A stretch of 64,000 bases of DNA, taken from Pontibacter korlensis. GTDB taxonomy: Bacteria; Bacteroidota; Bacteroidia; Cytophagales; Hymenobacteraceae. Within the stretch, counting starts at the first letter, position 1, and each line of letters starts with the position of its first letter. Below are positions 1 through 7,669 of the stretch, in pieces. The stretch is taken from assembly GCF_000973725.1 (NCBI RefSeq), contig NZ_CP009621.1:3376001-3440000 (forward strand), in the 5' to 3' direction. The translations under genes and the position numbers were made by a program. Below the pieces are notes generated by a model, which had not been told where the DNA came from, made no database searches, and saw nothing but the letters and a program-made list of their open reading frames with translations.

Positions 1-61
1 TAAGATATGAAAAAAGAGCTACAAGTGCAGCTCTCCTTTCAAACTATGAATCATGGGAAAA

Positions 62-862
62 CTATTCGAAGAGCGACACAATTTGCGCTACCTGTTCTTT
101 AGTTAGAGGTTCGTCGAAAGCACCTGTAGCGATAGCAGTAGAGTAACCATCCCCAACAGTTGAAACGTCATTAATTCCGCCCTGCATGAGGTTGTCTTCT
201 CCGGCATAAACAGGCTGAGCTCCGGCTGGAACGTTACTGTTATCACCTGCTCCTACTATCCATCCTAAATTGCCACGCATACGTCTGATATGGGCTGCAT
301 GCCGCGCCTCTACAGAGTGTATCTGCAAGGCAGCTGTGAGCACCGTGTCGTTGTTTATCAGGTTAGGGGCCTGTCCTTTATATGCTCTAACTCCTGTATC
401 TTCGAAGGCCTGCGCAAGAGTCAGGAAAGTCTGGTAGTTTGTGTTCCAGTCAGGGAAGTTCTTACCAAAGTTGAAGGTAGGCTCGCTTATCGGTGTGCCG
501 TTCAGGCTTTGGATGGTGGCAATGAGCAAGTCTACGTGAGCTGCTTCGTGCATCTGTATCTTCTCGATAGCGGCTCTTGCTGTGCCATCTGTGATAAGTC
601 CTGATGCTGCCAGGGCCTGTGTGTAGAAGTTGCGCTCCAGGTACTCAAGCTTCAGTGCGAAGTTTAAAACCTCCAATACCATGCTGTTGCTCTGGCCGTA
701 TGCCTTCTGGAAAACCGAACCCAGGGCAAAGGGAATAGCCGCCAGCGCTGTTTTCTTTCCTATGCTGCCGAGGCTTTTAAACGCATGTCTTCTTGAGTCC
801 ATACGAGAGTATACTTCCGGATCAGCTTTTTCTATCTCTTCAATAATGTTAAATATGTTCAT
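62..862 (-). CDS. Ferritin-like domain protein, predicted Tat-exported
   Basis: A 266-residue ferritin-like four-helix protein. The N-terminus carries SRRHAFK at about residues 23-29 followed by a hydrophobic stretch ending near AYG, which fits a twin-arginine signal with a long n-region. The mature part has helices rich in E and H (LEYLERNFY, KIQMHEAAHVD, FEDTGVRAYKG, HSVEARHAAHIRRM), typical of the ferritin_2/Dps-like family seen in desiccation-related proteins. It starts 12 bp after the preceding gene, so the two are probably co-transcribed. A role in metal or oxidative-stress protection outside the cytoplasm is inferred from the family; the substrate is unknown. Confidence 0.8.
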   Translation of the reverse strand: MNIFNIIEEIEKADPEVYSRMDSRRHAFKSLGSIGKKTALAAIPFALGSVFQKAYGQSNSMVLEVLNFALKLEYLERNFYTQALAASGLITDGTARAAIEKIQMHEAAHVDLLIATIQSLNGTPISEPTFNFGKNFPDWNTNYQTFLTLAQAFEDTGVRAYKGQAPNLINNDTVLTAALQIHSVEARHAAHIRRMRGNLGWIVGAGDNSNVPAGAQPVYAGEDNLMQGGINDVSTVGDGYSTAIATGAFDEPLTKEQVAQIVSLFE

Positions 863-874
863 GGCTTGGTCTCC

Positions 875-1591
875 TTACTGTGGTAAATTGTTTGCAGAAA
901 TTTTTGTCTTGATGAAAGGTGCGGCTGCCTGAAGTACATCAGTAGGCATCATGGCAGGATCAAGGCCTTGGCTGTTTGCTGTATCTGAGAAAGTGCCGTT
1001 TTGGATCAAATCTCGAATCACAGCGGCATGTCTCGCCTCTACAGAAACAATTTTACCTGCTAAGGTCAGTAAACCAGCATCCTCCAAGAGTTTGCCAGCA
1101 CCGTTATAAGCGGCTACTCCCAGATCCTCAAAAGTGCGGGCTGTGGTTAGAATACTGTTCTTGTCGTTAAAATTTACGGCTGAGAAGTCAACCTCAAGGT
1201 CAGGAATGGCTGCGCTTCCCAGTGCTGCTTTTAAGAAGTCTCTGTGGATGCCTTCATGCCCCTTCAGATCCTGCATAATTTGCTGCTCGGTCTGGTTAAA
1301 CATGTTCAGGGAGCGTGCAACTACTTCAGCATAATAGGCTGCCTCCAATTGCTCCAGTGCATAAGCGTAATTAAGTATTCCCGTATCGCCTGAACCCAGA
1401 TCAACGGTTTCAGGGTCAGTAGGCATCATTTCATCATCGTCGTCGTTGCACGAGGTAAAAGCCAGTAGCAACGTTGTTGCGGCGGCTGTAGCACCTGCAT
1501 AGCGGAAAAATTTGCGGCGCTGCATCGGCCCCAGTAGCTCGATTGAAGAGTTGTCGCCTTTTTCCGAAGGTTGTTCTTGTAGTTTTTTCAT
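875..1591 (-). CDS. Ferritin-like protein, predicted Tat lipoprotein
   Basis: A 238-residue ferritin-like protein, paralogous to the next gene downstream. Residues about 25-50 contain QRRKFFRYAG followed by a hydrophobic core and LLAFTSC, which reads as a twin-arginine signal with a lipobox, then an acidic DDDDE linker. The core carries ALEQLEAAYYAEV, LKGHEGIHRDFL and VEARHAAVIRDL, matching the metal-ligand helices of the ferritin_2 family. The ATG at 1591 is preferred over an upstream TTG. Predicted location is the periplasmic face of a membrane, after folded export through Tat. tatA lies 136 bp upstream on the same strand. Confidence 0.82.
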   Translation of the reverse strand: MKKLQEQPSEKGDNSSIELLGPMQRRKFFRYAGATAAATTLLLAFTSCNDDDDEMMPTDPETVDLGSGDTGILNYAYALEQLEAAYYAEVVARSLNMFNQTEQQIMQDLKGHEGIHRDFLKAALGSAAIPDLEVDFSAVNFNDKNSILTTARTFEDLGVAAYNGAGKLLEDAGLLTLAGKIVSVEARHAAVIRDLIQNGTFSDTANSQGLDPAMMPTDVLQAAAPFIKTKISANNLPQ

Positions 1592-1726
1592 AACCAATTT
1601 GTTACAGTAATAATAAGATGAGATTTACCACAGGTAGACCTGCTAGCCTGTTGAATTGAAAGACCTACGAAGTGTAGTTACAGTGCGGATTTAGGTAGTT
1701 TGAAAATATTTTAGAGAAGTTTGGGT

Positions 1727-1981
1727 TTAGGCTGCGTTTTGCTTTACCTCCTCCTGCCTTTTCTCAGGCTGCGCCGGATGTTCTTTTCCTGCTACCGTGT
1801 TTTCGATGTCGCTTTTTATTTCCTTGGAGGCATCCTTAAACTCTCTTATGCCACGTCCAAACCCTTTTGCTAATTCTGGAATGCGCTTTGCGCCAAAAAG
1901 TAAAAGAAGAGCTACTATGATCAAGACTACTTCTGTGCCTCCCAAGCCTCCCACAAATAATAAAATGCTGTTGCTATCCAT
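1727..1981 (-). CDS. tatA: Sec-independent protein translocase TatA/E
   Basis: An 84-residue TatA/E-type subunit of the twin-arginine translocase, which moves folded proteins across the inner membrane. One N-terminal transmembrane helix (about residues 8-29, GGTEVVLIIVALLLLFG) is followed by the hinge and amphipathic helix typical of the family (FGAKRIPELAKGFGRGIREF), then a charged tail. The ATG at 1981 is chosen because it places the helix at the N-terminus; the longer in-frame extension has no family match. Downstream are two ferritin-like genes with Tat signals, suggesting a dedicated substrate-translocase grouping. No tatC is in the window. Confidence 0.9.
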   Translation of the reverse strand: MDSNSILLFVGGLGGTEVVLIIVALLLLFGAKRIPELAKGFGRGIREFKDASKEIKSDIENTVAGKEHPAQPEKRQEEVKQNAA

Positions 1982-2125
1982 AGTTGTAAATTTTAAAATG
2001 AGCAATACAAACGAGCGGGAGACAAATCCGGATTGGTAGCCCAGAAGATTTCTTTTTGCTGTTGCTCCATCAGAAAGGCAGAACTGTTTAATCAATGTTG
2101 TATTTTGGTCTGCTAACTTTGAAGT

Positions 2126-3022
2126 ATGTTTGATTTTCGCCTTAAGGTTTTTTACACCGTTGCCCAAAAGCTTAGCTTCACAAAGGCTGCGCAGGCTCTC
2201 TTTATTAGCCAGCCTGCTGTTACCAAACACATTCGGGAACTGGAGCAGCACCTGGGGGTAGGGCTTTTCAGGCGCAATGGCAATAGCATATCACTTACAG
2301 CTGCAGGGCAGTTGCTGATGCAACACGCCCAGAAGATAGCCGAGGCGTATGCACTGCTGGAGAACGAAATGGCACAGTTCAGTAGTACGGCAGGCGGCCA
2401 CCTGCGTATCGGGGCAAGCACAACGTTGGCGCAGTATGTACTGCCTGGTATCCTGGCACGGTTCAAAACTGCGCACCCATCGGTAGATGTTAGCTTTATC
2501 ACAGGTAACAGTGAGCAGATAGAGCAGCGGCTGATGCAGGAGAAACTGGACCTGGGAGTAGTGGAGGGAAATTCACATCACCCCCAGATTATGTATGAGC
2601 CTTTTTCCAGGGATGAAATTGTGCTGGTAGCCAGAACTGGCAGCAGGCAGTCGCGCAAAGCTGAGATACAGCCTGCAGAGCTGCTTGAGATGCCACTGGT
2701 GTTACGGGAACAGGGGTCTGGCACCCGCGATGTGCTGCTGGAGTCCTTGTCTGAGGCAGGATTGCACGCTAAGGACCTGAAAGCAGAACTAATGCTGGAA
2801 AGCTCCGAAAGTATAAAACAATACCTTTTACATGCTGATTGTGCTGCGTTTCTTTCTGTGCATTCTGTGGCCCGGGAGCTGCGGCAGCGGGAGTTAACCG
2901 TTATAGACATCAAAGGGCTTGAAATTTACCGCACCTTTCAGTTCATCACCCTTCGTGGTCAAAGTTCCTCTTTAGCAGAGCAATTTCGTAAATTCTGCCT
3001 ACGCCATTATAACCTCAGGTAA
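2126..3022 (+). CDS. LysR-family transcriptional regulator
   Basis: A 298-residue LysR-type regulator. The N-terminal winged helix-turn-helix spans about residues 1-60 (FYTVAQKLSFTKAAQAL, ISQPAVTKHIRELE), followed by the linker helix and a periplasmic-binding-like effector domain (LRIGASTTLAQYVLPGIL, GLGVVEG-like region). It lies 56 bp before a YeiH-family transporter on the same strand. In other bacteria YeiE-type LysR regulators sit next to yeiH, so it probably controls that gene. A TAACTTTG (2114-2121) just before the start could be a -7 element giving a very short leader. Confidence 0.88.
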   Translation: MFDFRLKVFYTVAQKLSFTKAAQALFISQPAVTKHIRELEQHLGVGLFRRNGNSISLTAAGQLLMQHAQKIAEAYALLENEMAQFSSTAGGHLRIGASTTLAQYVLPGILARFKTAHPSVDVSFITGNSEQIEQRLMQEKLDLGVVEGNSHHPQIMYEPFSRDEIVLVARTGSRQSRKAEIQPAELLEMPLVLREQGSGTRDVLLESLSEAGLHAKDLKAELMLESSESIKQYLLHADCAAFLSVHSVARELRQRELTVIDIKGLEIYRTFQFITLRGQSSSLAEQFRKFCLRHYNLR

Positions 3023-3078
3023 TAACGCATCACTTTTTATGATTAGCTACTGGTATAGGTACTGACGTACTTTGTATC

Positions 3079-4083
3079 ATGGACGCTGAGAATAAGGCAA
3101 TAGAAACAACAAGGGGTGGAGGTTTTGAAGCAGGGGAGAAGCCTTCTTTTATCAGAAGACCTAGCACCCGCCAATTTATCTTCCTGTTACTTCTCTTGCT
3201 TTGCCTTACACCGCTGGTTGGTCCGCCACTGGCCCTTTTATTGGGGTTTGTAATGGCGCAAACAATTGGTCATCCCTTTCTGAAACTAAACCACAAGGCA
3301 ACGCACTGGCTGCTGCAGACCTCTGTGGTAGGGCTGGGCTTCGGCATGAACGCGCATAGTGCACTTCAGGCTGGAAGGGAAGGAGTGCTGCTTACTATTG
3401 CCTCCATTGCAGGTACTTTGGCGCTGGGTGCGCTGTTGGGTCGCTGGCTACACATCGAGCGGAAAACTTCTCAGCTTATCTCCTCAGGTACGGCTATCTG
3501 TGGTGGTAGTGCTATCGCGGCCATGTCCCCGGTTATCCGTGCCGGAGAGCAGCAGATATCGGTAGCATTGGGTGTTGTGTTTATCCTCAATTCTATTGCT
3601 CTCTTTACTTTTCCGGTGGTGGGGCACTGGCTGGATCTTACGCAAACACAGTTTGGGCTGTGGTGTGCTATCGCCATACACGATACCAGCTCAGTGGTAG
3701 GAGCAGCCAGTAAATATGGAGCAGAAGCTCTTGAAATTGCCACCACCGTTAAACTCGCGCGGGCACTGTGGATCATACCGGTAGCGCTGGGTGCAAGACT
3801 GGTATCTAAGAGTGGCGCAGGAAAAGTTAAAGTTCCATATTTTATCGGGCTGTTTATTTTAGCGATGTTAGCCAATACCTACCTGCCAGCTGTACAGGAG
3901 TATGGTCGTTATGCAGTAGGCATCGCCAAGACGGGCCTAACACTCACACTCTTCCTGATTGGTGCTGGCTTGTCGCGCCAAGCGTTACGATCGGTAGGGG
4001 TAAGGCCTCTTTTACAGGGGGGAGTGTTGTGGGGGGTAATTTCGCTTGCCTCGCTGTGGGCCATTATAGAGATAAGCTTTTAG
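3079..4083 (+). CDS. YeiH/UPF0324 family putative sulfate exporter
   Basis: A 334-residue polytopic membrane protein of the YeiH family (Cons_hypoth698). About ten hydrophobic segments are visible, with the family signature SSGTAICGGSAIAAMSPV near residue 134 and AIHDTSSVVGAA near residue 199. The family is annotated as putative sulfate exporter on limited evidence, so the substrate should be treated as open. It follows the LysR gene closely, a conserved pairing. It ends in a 57-bp gap before the convergent cyclase gene. Confidence 0.85.
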   Translation: MDAENKAIETTRGGGFEAGEKPSFIRRPSTRQFIFLLLLLLCLTPLVGPPLALLLGFVMAQTIGHPFLKLNHKATHWLLQTSVVGLGFGMNAHSALQAGREGVLLTIASIAGTLALGALLGRWLHIERKTSQLISSGTAICGGSAIAAMSPVIRAGEQQISVALGVVFILNSIALFTFPVVGHWLDLTQTQFGLWCAIAIHDTSSVVGAASKYGAEALEIATTVKLARALWIIPVALGARLVSKSGAGKVKVPYFIGLFILAMLANTYLPAVQEYGRYAVGIAKTGLTLTLFLIGAGLSRQALRSVGVRPLLQGGVLWGVISLASLWAIIEISF

Positions 4084-4140
4084 CTCCGTCTGCTTACCTG
4101 ATTTTGTAGAATAAGTACACTTCAGGCACATGTTTGGCTC

Positions 4141-5085
4141 TTACTCATAAGGTTTCCCGAGCATTACGATATCAAGCTCTGCCTGAACACCTTTTAGCTT
4201 AATAGTAGCTTTAGGAGGCTCCAACGGCTGAGGGTTTGTTAATTTCCATGCATCGGCAGAAACTACAAAGCTGTTGTTTAGTTGCCTAGTGGCTGATTGC
4301 AGGCGGGCGGCTATGTTTACAGGCAAACCCATCACTGCCAGGTTCCTGTTTAACCCCAAACCTGTGTTTCCTACTATAACCCTGCCAACGTGCAGACCAA
4401 TGCCCACTTCCGCACGGTAGTTAAAGTATGGTTTCAGATAGCCTTCGTTAAGCATCTTAACATCCTCCAGTATTTTAAGTCCGGTCTCTACGGCAGCCTG
4501 AGTAGCAATCGGAAGCTTTTCTTCGAGGCCAAACACGGCGTACAAGCTGTCACCTCCTGTTTCCAATATCTTGCCCCGGCTGTTTTCCTCAATCTCTTTT
4601 TGGAACAAACGGAACAGGCGGCGCAGCATGTGCATGACATCAAAAGGGGAATGAAACTCCATAAAAGGGGTAAAATTCCTGATGTCGAGGAAGAAAAGAG
4701 CCAGCTCCCGCTCTTCGCCAATTTTCTTTATACCTTCTGTCGTTTCGGTGCCTACGTAAAGGCACAGGTCATCATCGTCCCTGATGATGCGTTGAACACT
4801 AACAGGCTCCCCCTTCACCTTTGTTTGGCAGGCGAGGCGAATACCGGCAGGAAAGCTCATCTTCTCCCTTAGTTCCAGCTCTCTTCTGGTGGGTGAGCTG
4901 AGTAACTCTTCCCCTTCCTGAACAAGTATGCGGCAGGTGGAGCATTTGCCCTGGCCGCCGCATACATGGTAGTGCGGTATGCCAGCTGCCAGGGAGGCTC
5001 TTAAGACCGACTGCCCTTCCTGTACCCTCACCGGGCGATCACCGATGAGGTTTATCGTGTATTCATTTCTGGTGTTCATCAGCAT
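4141..5085 (-). CDS. Fusion of 2Fe-2S ferredoxin domain and class III adenylate/guanylate cyclase
   Basis: About 314 residues. Residues 1-95 form a plant-type ferredoxin domain with CGGQGKCSTC and a distant fourth cysteine (RLACQT). Residues about 125-310 form a class III nucleotide cyclase domain: LALFFLDIRNFTPFM carries the first metal Asp, ETGGDSLYAVFG the second, and LPVNIAARLQ the transition-state Asn/Arg pair. No membrane segment is visible, so it is probably cytosolic with redox-gated cyclase activity (inference). The longest frame begins with GTG at 5103; ATG at 5085 or 5079 is more likely. ATP versus GTP specificity cannot be decided by eye. Confidence 0.85.
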   Translation of the reverse strand: MLMNTRNEYTINLIGDRPVRVQEGQSVLRASLAAGIPHYHVCGGQGKCSTCRILVQEGEELLSSPTRRELELREKMSFPAGIRLACQTKVKGEPVSVQRIIRDDDDLCLYVGTETTEGIKKIGEERELALFFLDIRNFTPFMEFHSPFDVMHMLRRLFRLFQKEIEENSRGKILETGGDSLYAVFGLEEKLPIATQAAVETGLKILEDVKMLNEGYLKPYFNYRAEVGIGLHVGRVIVGNTGLGLNRNLAVMGLPVNIAARLQSATRQLNNSFVVSADAWKLTNPQPLEPPKATIKLKGVQAELDIVMLGKPYE

Positions 5086-5104
5086 TTCAGTTGACTCATC
5101 CACT

Positions 5105-5125
5105 TATACTTGCTGTGGAAGTATA
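5105..5125. promoter_or_regulatory. Short inverted repeat beside cyclase start
   Basis: TATACTT and AAGTATA form 7-bp arms separated by 7 bp, right upstream of the cyclase coding region. This could be an operator. The same heptamer is frequent all over the window, so the evidence is weak. The remaining 5126-5320 stretch shows nothing else recognisable. Confidence 0.25.
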
Positions 5126-5324
5126 GGGTGCGTTAACCTAGCATCCAGTGCTCCTAAAGTGACTTTATGATGTTACTGGTTGACTTCTACCACAATAATT
5201 TATGTGCTGGTAAAGCTTATGCTTACGATAGTACTGCCTATTAATTCTATGATGAAGGTTCGAGCCGTTTTTTGAGGTGGAGTAAAGTATAAAGTTCGTT
5301 CAAGAAGCAAACTTAAGTTAACAG

Positions 5325-5357
5325 TTTGGTAGTGAAAGGAATTAGTTTATACCTTTG
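5325..5357 (+). promoter_or_regulatory. Bacteroidota-type promoter of the tyrS leader
   Basis: TTTG at 5325-5328 and TACCTTTG at 5350-5357, separated by 21 bp, match the -33 TTTG / -7 TAnnTTTG promoter of Bacteroidota. Transcription would begin about 5364, some 10 nt before the leader ATG at 5374. Confidence 0.65.
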
Positions 5358-5373
5358 TGCTCATCAAGAACCA

Positions 5374-5472
5374 ATGACAAAACAGCAACACATATTGCCA
5401 TTCCCATTCTACAACGATTATTACACACGGGTGTATGTCTGGGAAAGGTATGCGCATTGCTGTACTGCATAA
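5374..5472 (+). CDS. Tyr-rich leader peptide of a candidate tyrS attenuator
   Basis: A 32-codon reading frame, ATG at 5374 and TAA at 5470, whose middle reads FPFYNDYYTRVYVWERYAH. Five Tyr codons fall within 14 positions (5410, 5419, 5422, 5434, 5449). It lies between a good promoter and an intrinsic terminator, with tyrosyl-tRNA synthetase directly downstream. Candidate RNA pairings follow the 1:2, 2:3, 3:4 logic: 5401-5406 with 5440-5445, 5436-5443 with 5505-5512 (one G-U), and 5503-5511 with 5516-5524. Stalling at the early Tyr codons would cover segment 1 and free segment 2 to prevent termination. Translation is inferred, not shown. Confidence 0.7.
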   Translation: MTKQQHILPFPFYNDYYTRVYVWERYAHCCTA

Positions 5473-5501
5473 CGTTGTAAGTAATAACACTTCTATACCA
5501 T

Positions 5502-5530
5502 AAGCCCAGGCATTCGCCTGGGCTTTTTTT
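5502..5530 (+). terminator. Intrinsic terminator/attenuator upstream of tyrS
   Basis: AGCCCAGGC (5503-5511) pairs perfectly with GCCTGGGCT (5516-5524) around a 4-nt loop and is followed by T5524-T5530. It lies after the leader peptide and 31 bp before the tyrS start, inside the presumed tyrS transcript, so it most likely works as an attenuator. Confidence 0.8.
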
Positions 5531-5561
5531 ATTTCTAAGATTTTACAAACAAACATTTCCG

Positions 5562-6758
5562 ATGGAAGCATTAAAAGAGAATGTAGAGATTTTTCTGCCT
5601 GAAAATGGACTGGAGCAAAAGCTGGAACAGGCCGAGCGGGAAAACCGCAAACTAGTTATTAAACTGGGTTTTGACCCAACGGCACCCGACCTGCACCTGG
5701 GGCATGCTATTGTACTGAAGAAGCTGAAGCAGTTCCAGGACCTAGGACACCGTATAGTGATCGTTATCGGCAGCTTTACGGCCCGTATCGGAGACCCGAC
5801 TGGCAAGAATAAGTCACGGCCGCCGCTCACTAAGGAAGATGTTGCAGCCAATGCGCAGACTTACGTGAACCAGCTGTCTAAAATACTTGATGTAGACCGT
5901 TGCGAGATCGTGTACAATTCGCAGTGGTTAGACAGTCTGCAGCTATCTGAAATGATACAGCTGCTTTCGAAGGTGACGGTAGCGCAGATTATGCACCGCA
6001 CTGACTTTAGTAAGCGCTTTCAGGAGAACACGCCAATCGCTATGCACGAGCTCATTTACCCGATCATGCAGGGCTTTGACTCGGTTAAGATACAGGCTGA
6101 TATAGAGATGGGCGGAACCGATCAGCTTTTCAACTGTACTATGGGGCGGCAGCTGCAGGAAACAGAAGGAATGTCTTCCCAGATCGTGATGTGCATGCCT
6201 TTGCTGCGCGGAACCGACGGCCACGAGAAGATGAGCAAATCGCTCAACAACATCATCGGGCTCACAGATGAGCCAAACGAGATGTTCGGCAAGGTTATGT
6301 CGATACCAGATGCTTTGCTGCCCGACTACCTGCAACTGGTGGCTGATTTTAGCCAGGCGGAAAAACAGGAGTGGCAAAACCGGCTGGCACAGGGCGAGAA
6401 CCCGATGGCGCTGAAGAAAGCTATCGCCAGCAATGTAGTAAGGCAATACCATAATGAGAAGGTGGCTGCTAAGGCTACTGAGTTCTTTGAGCAGCGCTTC
6501 CAGAACAAGTCCTTTCAGGAGAAGAACTTTACGCCAGTTAGCCTAGATGATCTGGGTTGTGATGAAAGCGAGATAGCTATGATAGACCTGTGTAAATTAT
6601 TGCTACCTCAGGAAAGCAAAGCTAATATCAGGAGGTTGATAGAAGGGGGAGGCGTAACCGTAAACGATGAGAAAGTAGCTGTTGCACTGATGAAGGTAGA
6701 GCTAAAAACTGCCACCAAAATAAGGTTGGGCAAGCGACATTATTTTGAGCTGATGTAA
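5562..6758 (+). CDS. tyrS: Tyrosyl-tRNA synthetase
   Basis: A 398-residue class I synthetase charging tRNA-Tyr in the cytoplasm. The HIGH-type motif is PTAPDLHLGHA (about residue 41) and the KMSKS loop is HEKMSKSLNN (about residue 224). A C-terminal S4-like RNA-binding domain (IRRLIEGGGVTVNDEKV) completes the bacterial TyrZ-like architecture. Length is normal for the family. Upstream lie a promoter, a Tyr-rich leader peptide and a terminator, so expression is probably tied to tyrosine or charged tRNA-Tyr supply. It ends at a bidirectional terminator shared with the convergent hydrolase. Confidence 0.97.
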   Translation: MEALKENVEIFLPENGLEQKLEQAERENRKLVIKLGFDPTAPDLHLGHAIVLKKLKQFQDLGHRIVIVIGSFTARIGDPTGKNKSRPPLTKEDVAANAQTYVNQLSKILDVDRCEIVYNSQWLDSLQLSEMIQLLSKVTVAQIMHRTDFSKRFQENTPIAMHELIYPIMQGFDSVKIQADIEMGGTDQLFNCTMGRQLQETEGMSSQIVMCMPLLRGTDGHEKMSKSLNNIIGLTDEPNEMFGKVMSIPDALLPDYLQLVADFSQAEKQEWQNRLAQGENPMALKKAIASNVVRQYHNEKVAAKATEFFEQRFQNKSFQEKNFTPVSLDDLGCDESEIAMIDLCKLLLPQESKANIRRLIEGGGVTVNDEKVAVALMKVELKTATKIRLGKRHYFELM

Positions 6759-6777
6759 AGTTTAGCAGAATTATCTA

Positions 6778-6811
6778 AAAGGCCACGCAGAGATAAAACT
6801 GCGTGGCCTTT
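6778..6811. terminator. Bidirectional terminator between tyrS and the MBL hydrolase
   Basis: AAAGGCCACGCAG (6778-6790) pairs with CTGCGTGGCCTTT (6799-6811), a 13-bp stem with an 8-nt loop between two convergent genes. Confidence 0.85.
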
Positions 6812-6843
6812 CAATATTTGCTGATGCTATAGTTGATGCTATA

Positions 6844-7611
6844 CTAAAGCGTTATCACTTCACCATCCTGAGGTATGGTGAGCTTATCTGTCCCTATGTT
6901 TAGCTCCTCTGCCTTCTGGTGTAGCGAAACCCTTGTAGTACGGCAATGATCAAGGGCATCCATGTGTACAGCTATCACTCTGGCTTCTCCGCTATCTTTG
7001 ATCAAGGCCATGGTTTGTTCTTCGTCCATCAGGATAGGCGTTGATTCAAAACCAGGGAAGGCAGCGCCGCCAGAGTTGGTGATTATGTAATCCGGTTTAT
7101 ACTTCTGAATAGCCTGGTCTATTTCTTCTATCCAAATACTATCGCCCACGATGTATAGCGTAGGCTGATTCTCAGCCTGGAGTACAAAGCCAGAAACAAT
7201 GCCCATCTGCTTCAAAATCTCACCGCTGCCATGCTCGCCCCCTGTTCTGTGAATGGTAATGCCGTTCCACACTTTGCTTTCCTCCACCGTTTCGGCATTG
7301 GTGAAGCCTTCTTTTTGAAAGAATTCCTGGTCGGCAGGTTGATTGAAAAGTTTTATACTTTTATCCAGCGTCTGGCTAGCCACCTGGTCGAAGTGGTCAG
7401 GGTGCGTATGCGTTACCAGCACCAGGTCAAGGTCTTTTGTAAGCTCTTCTATAGAGATAGGTAGGTCAACCATCGGGTTTCTTGCCTTGCCTGCCAGCGG
7501 GTCGAAAGACTCCTTAGGCATCAGCATAGGGTCTACCAATATTTTCTTGCCGGCATAGTTTATTACCAGCGTCGCATTCCTAACTAATTGTATACTTGCA
7601 CTTGTTGCCAT
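6844..7611 (-). CDS. Metallo-beta-lactamase-fold hydrolase (UlaG-like)
   Basis: A 255-residue metal-dependent hydrolase. The MBL motif THTHPDHFDQ is at about residue 63, with later metal ligands in GGEHGSG, IVGDSIW and VHMDALDHCRTT. This pattern fits the UlaG-like branch, whose substrates vary. The ATG at 7611 (MATSASIQLVRNATLV) is preferred because the longer frame would run into the upstream regulator, which ends at 7670. It lies 58 bp after the AraC gene on the same strand and may be its target. Substrate unknown. Confidence 0.85.
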   Translation of the reverse strand: MATSASIQLVRNATLVINYAGKKILVDPMLMPKESFDPLAGKARNPMVDLPISIEELTKDLDLVLVTHTHPDHFDQVASQTLDKSIKLFNQPADQEFFQKEGFTNAETVEESKVWNGITIHRTGGEHGSGEILKQMGIVSGFVLQAENQPTLYIVGDSIWIEEIDQAIQKYKPDYIITNSGGAAFPGFESTPILMDEEQTMALIKDSGEARVIAVHMDALDHCRTTRVSLHQKAEELNIGTDKLTIPQDGEVITL

Positions 7612-7669
7612 ATCGTACTGATTTTTATTTCTTGATTTCAATACAAAAGTAAGGGCACTGCTCTTGTGC

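Noticed and set aside
5105..5125. Palindrome near the cyclase as a CRP-like site
   Set aside because: It does not match the CRP consensus, and its heptamer arms are common across the window.
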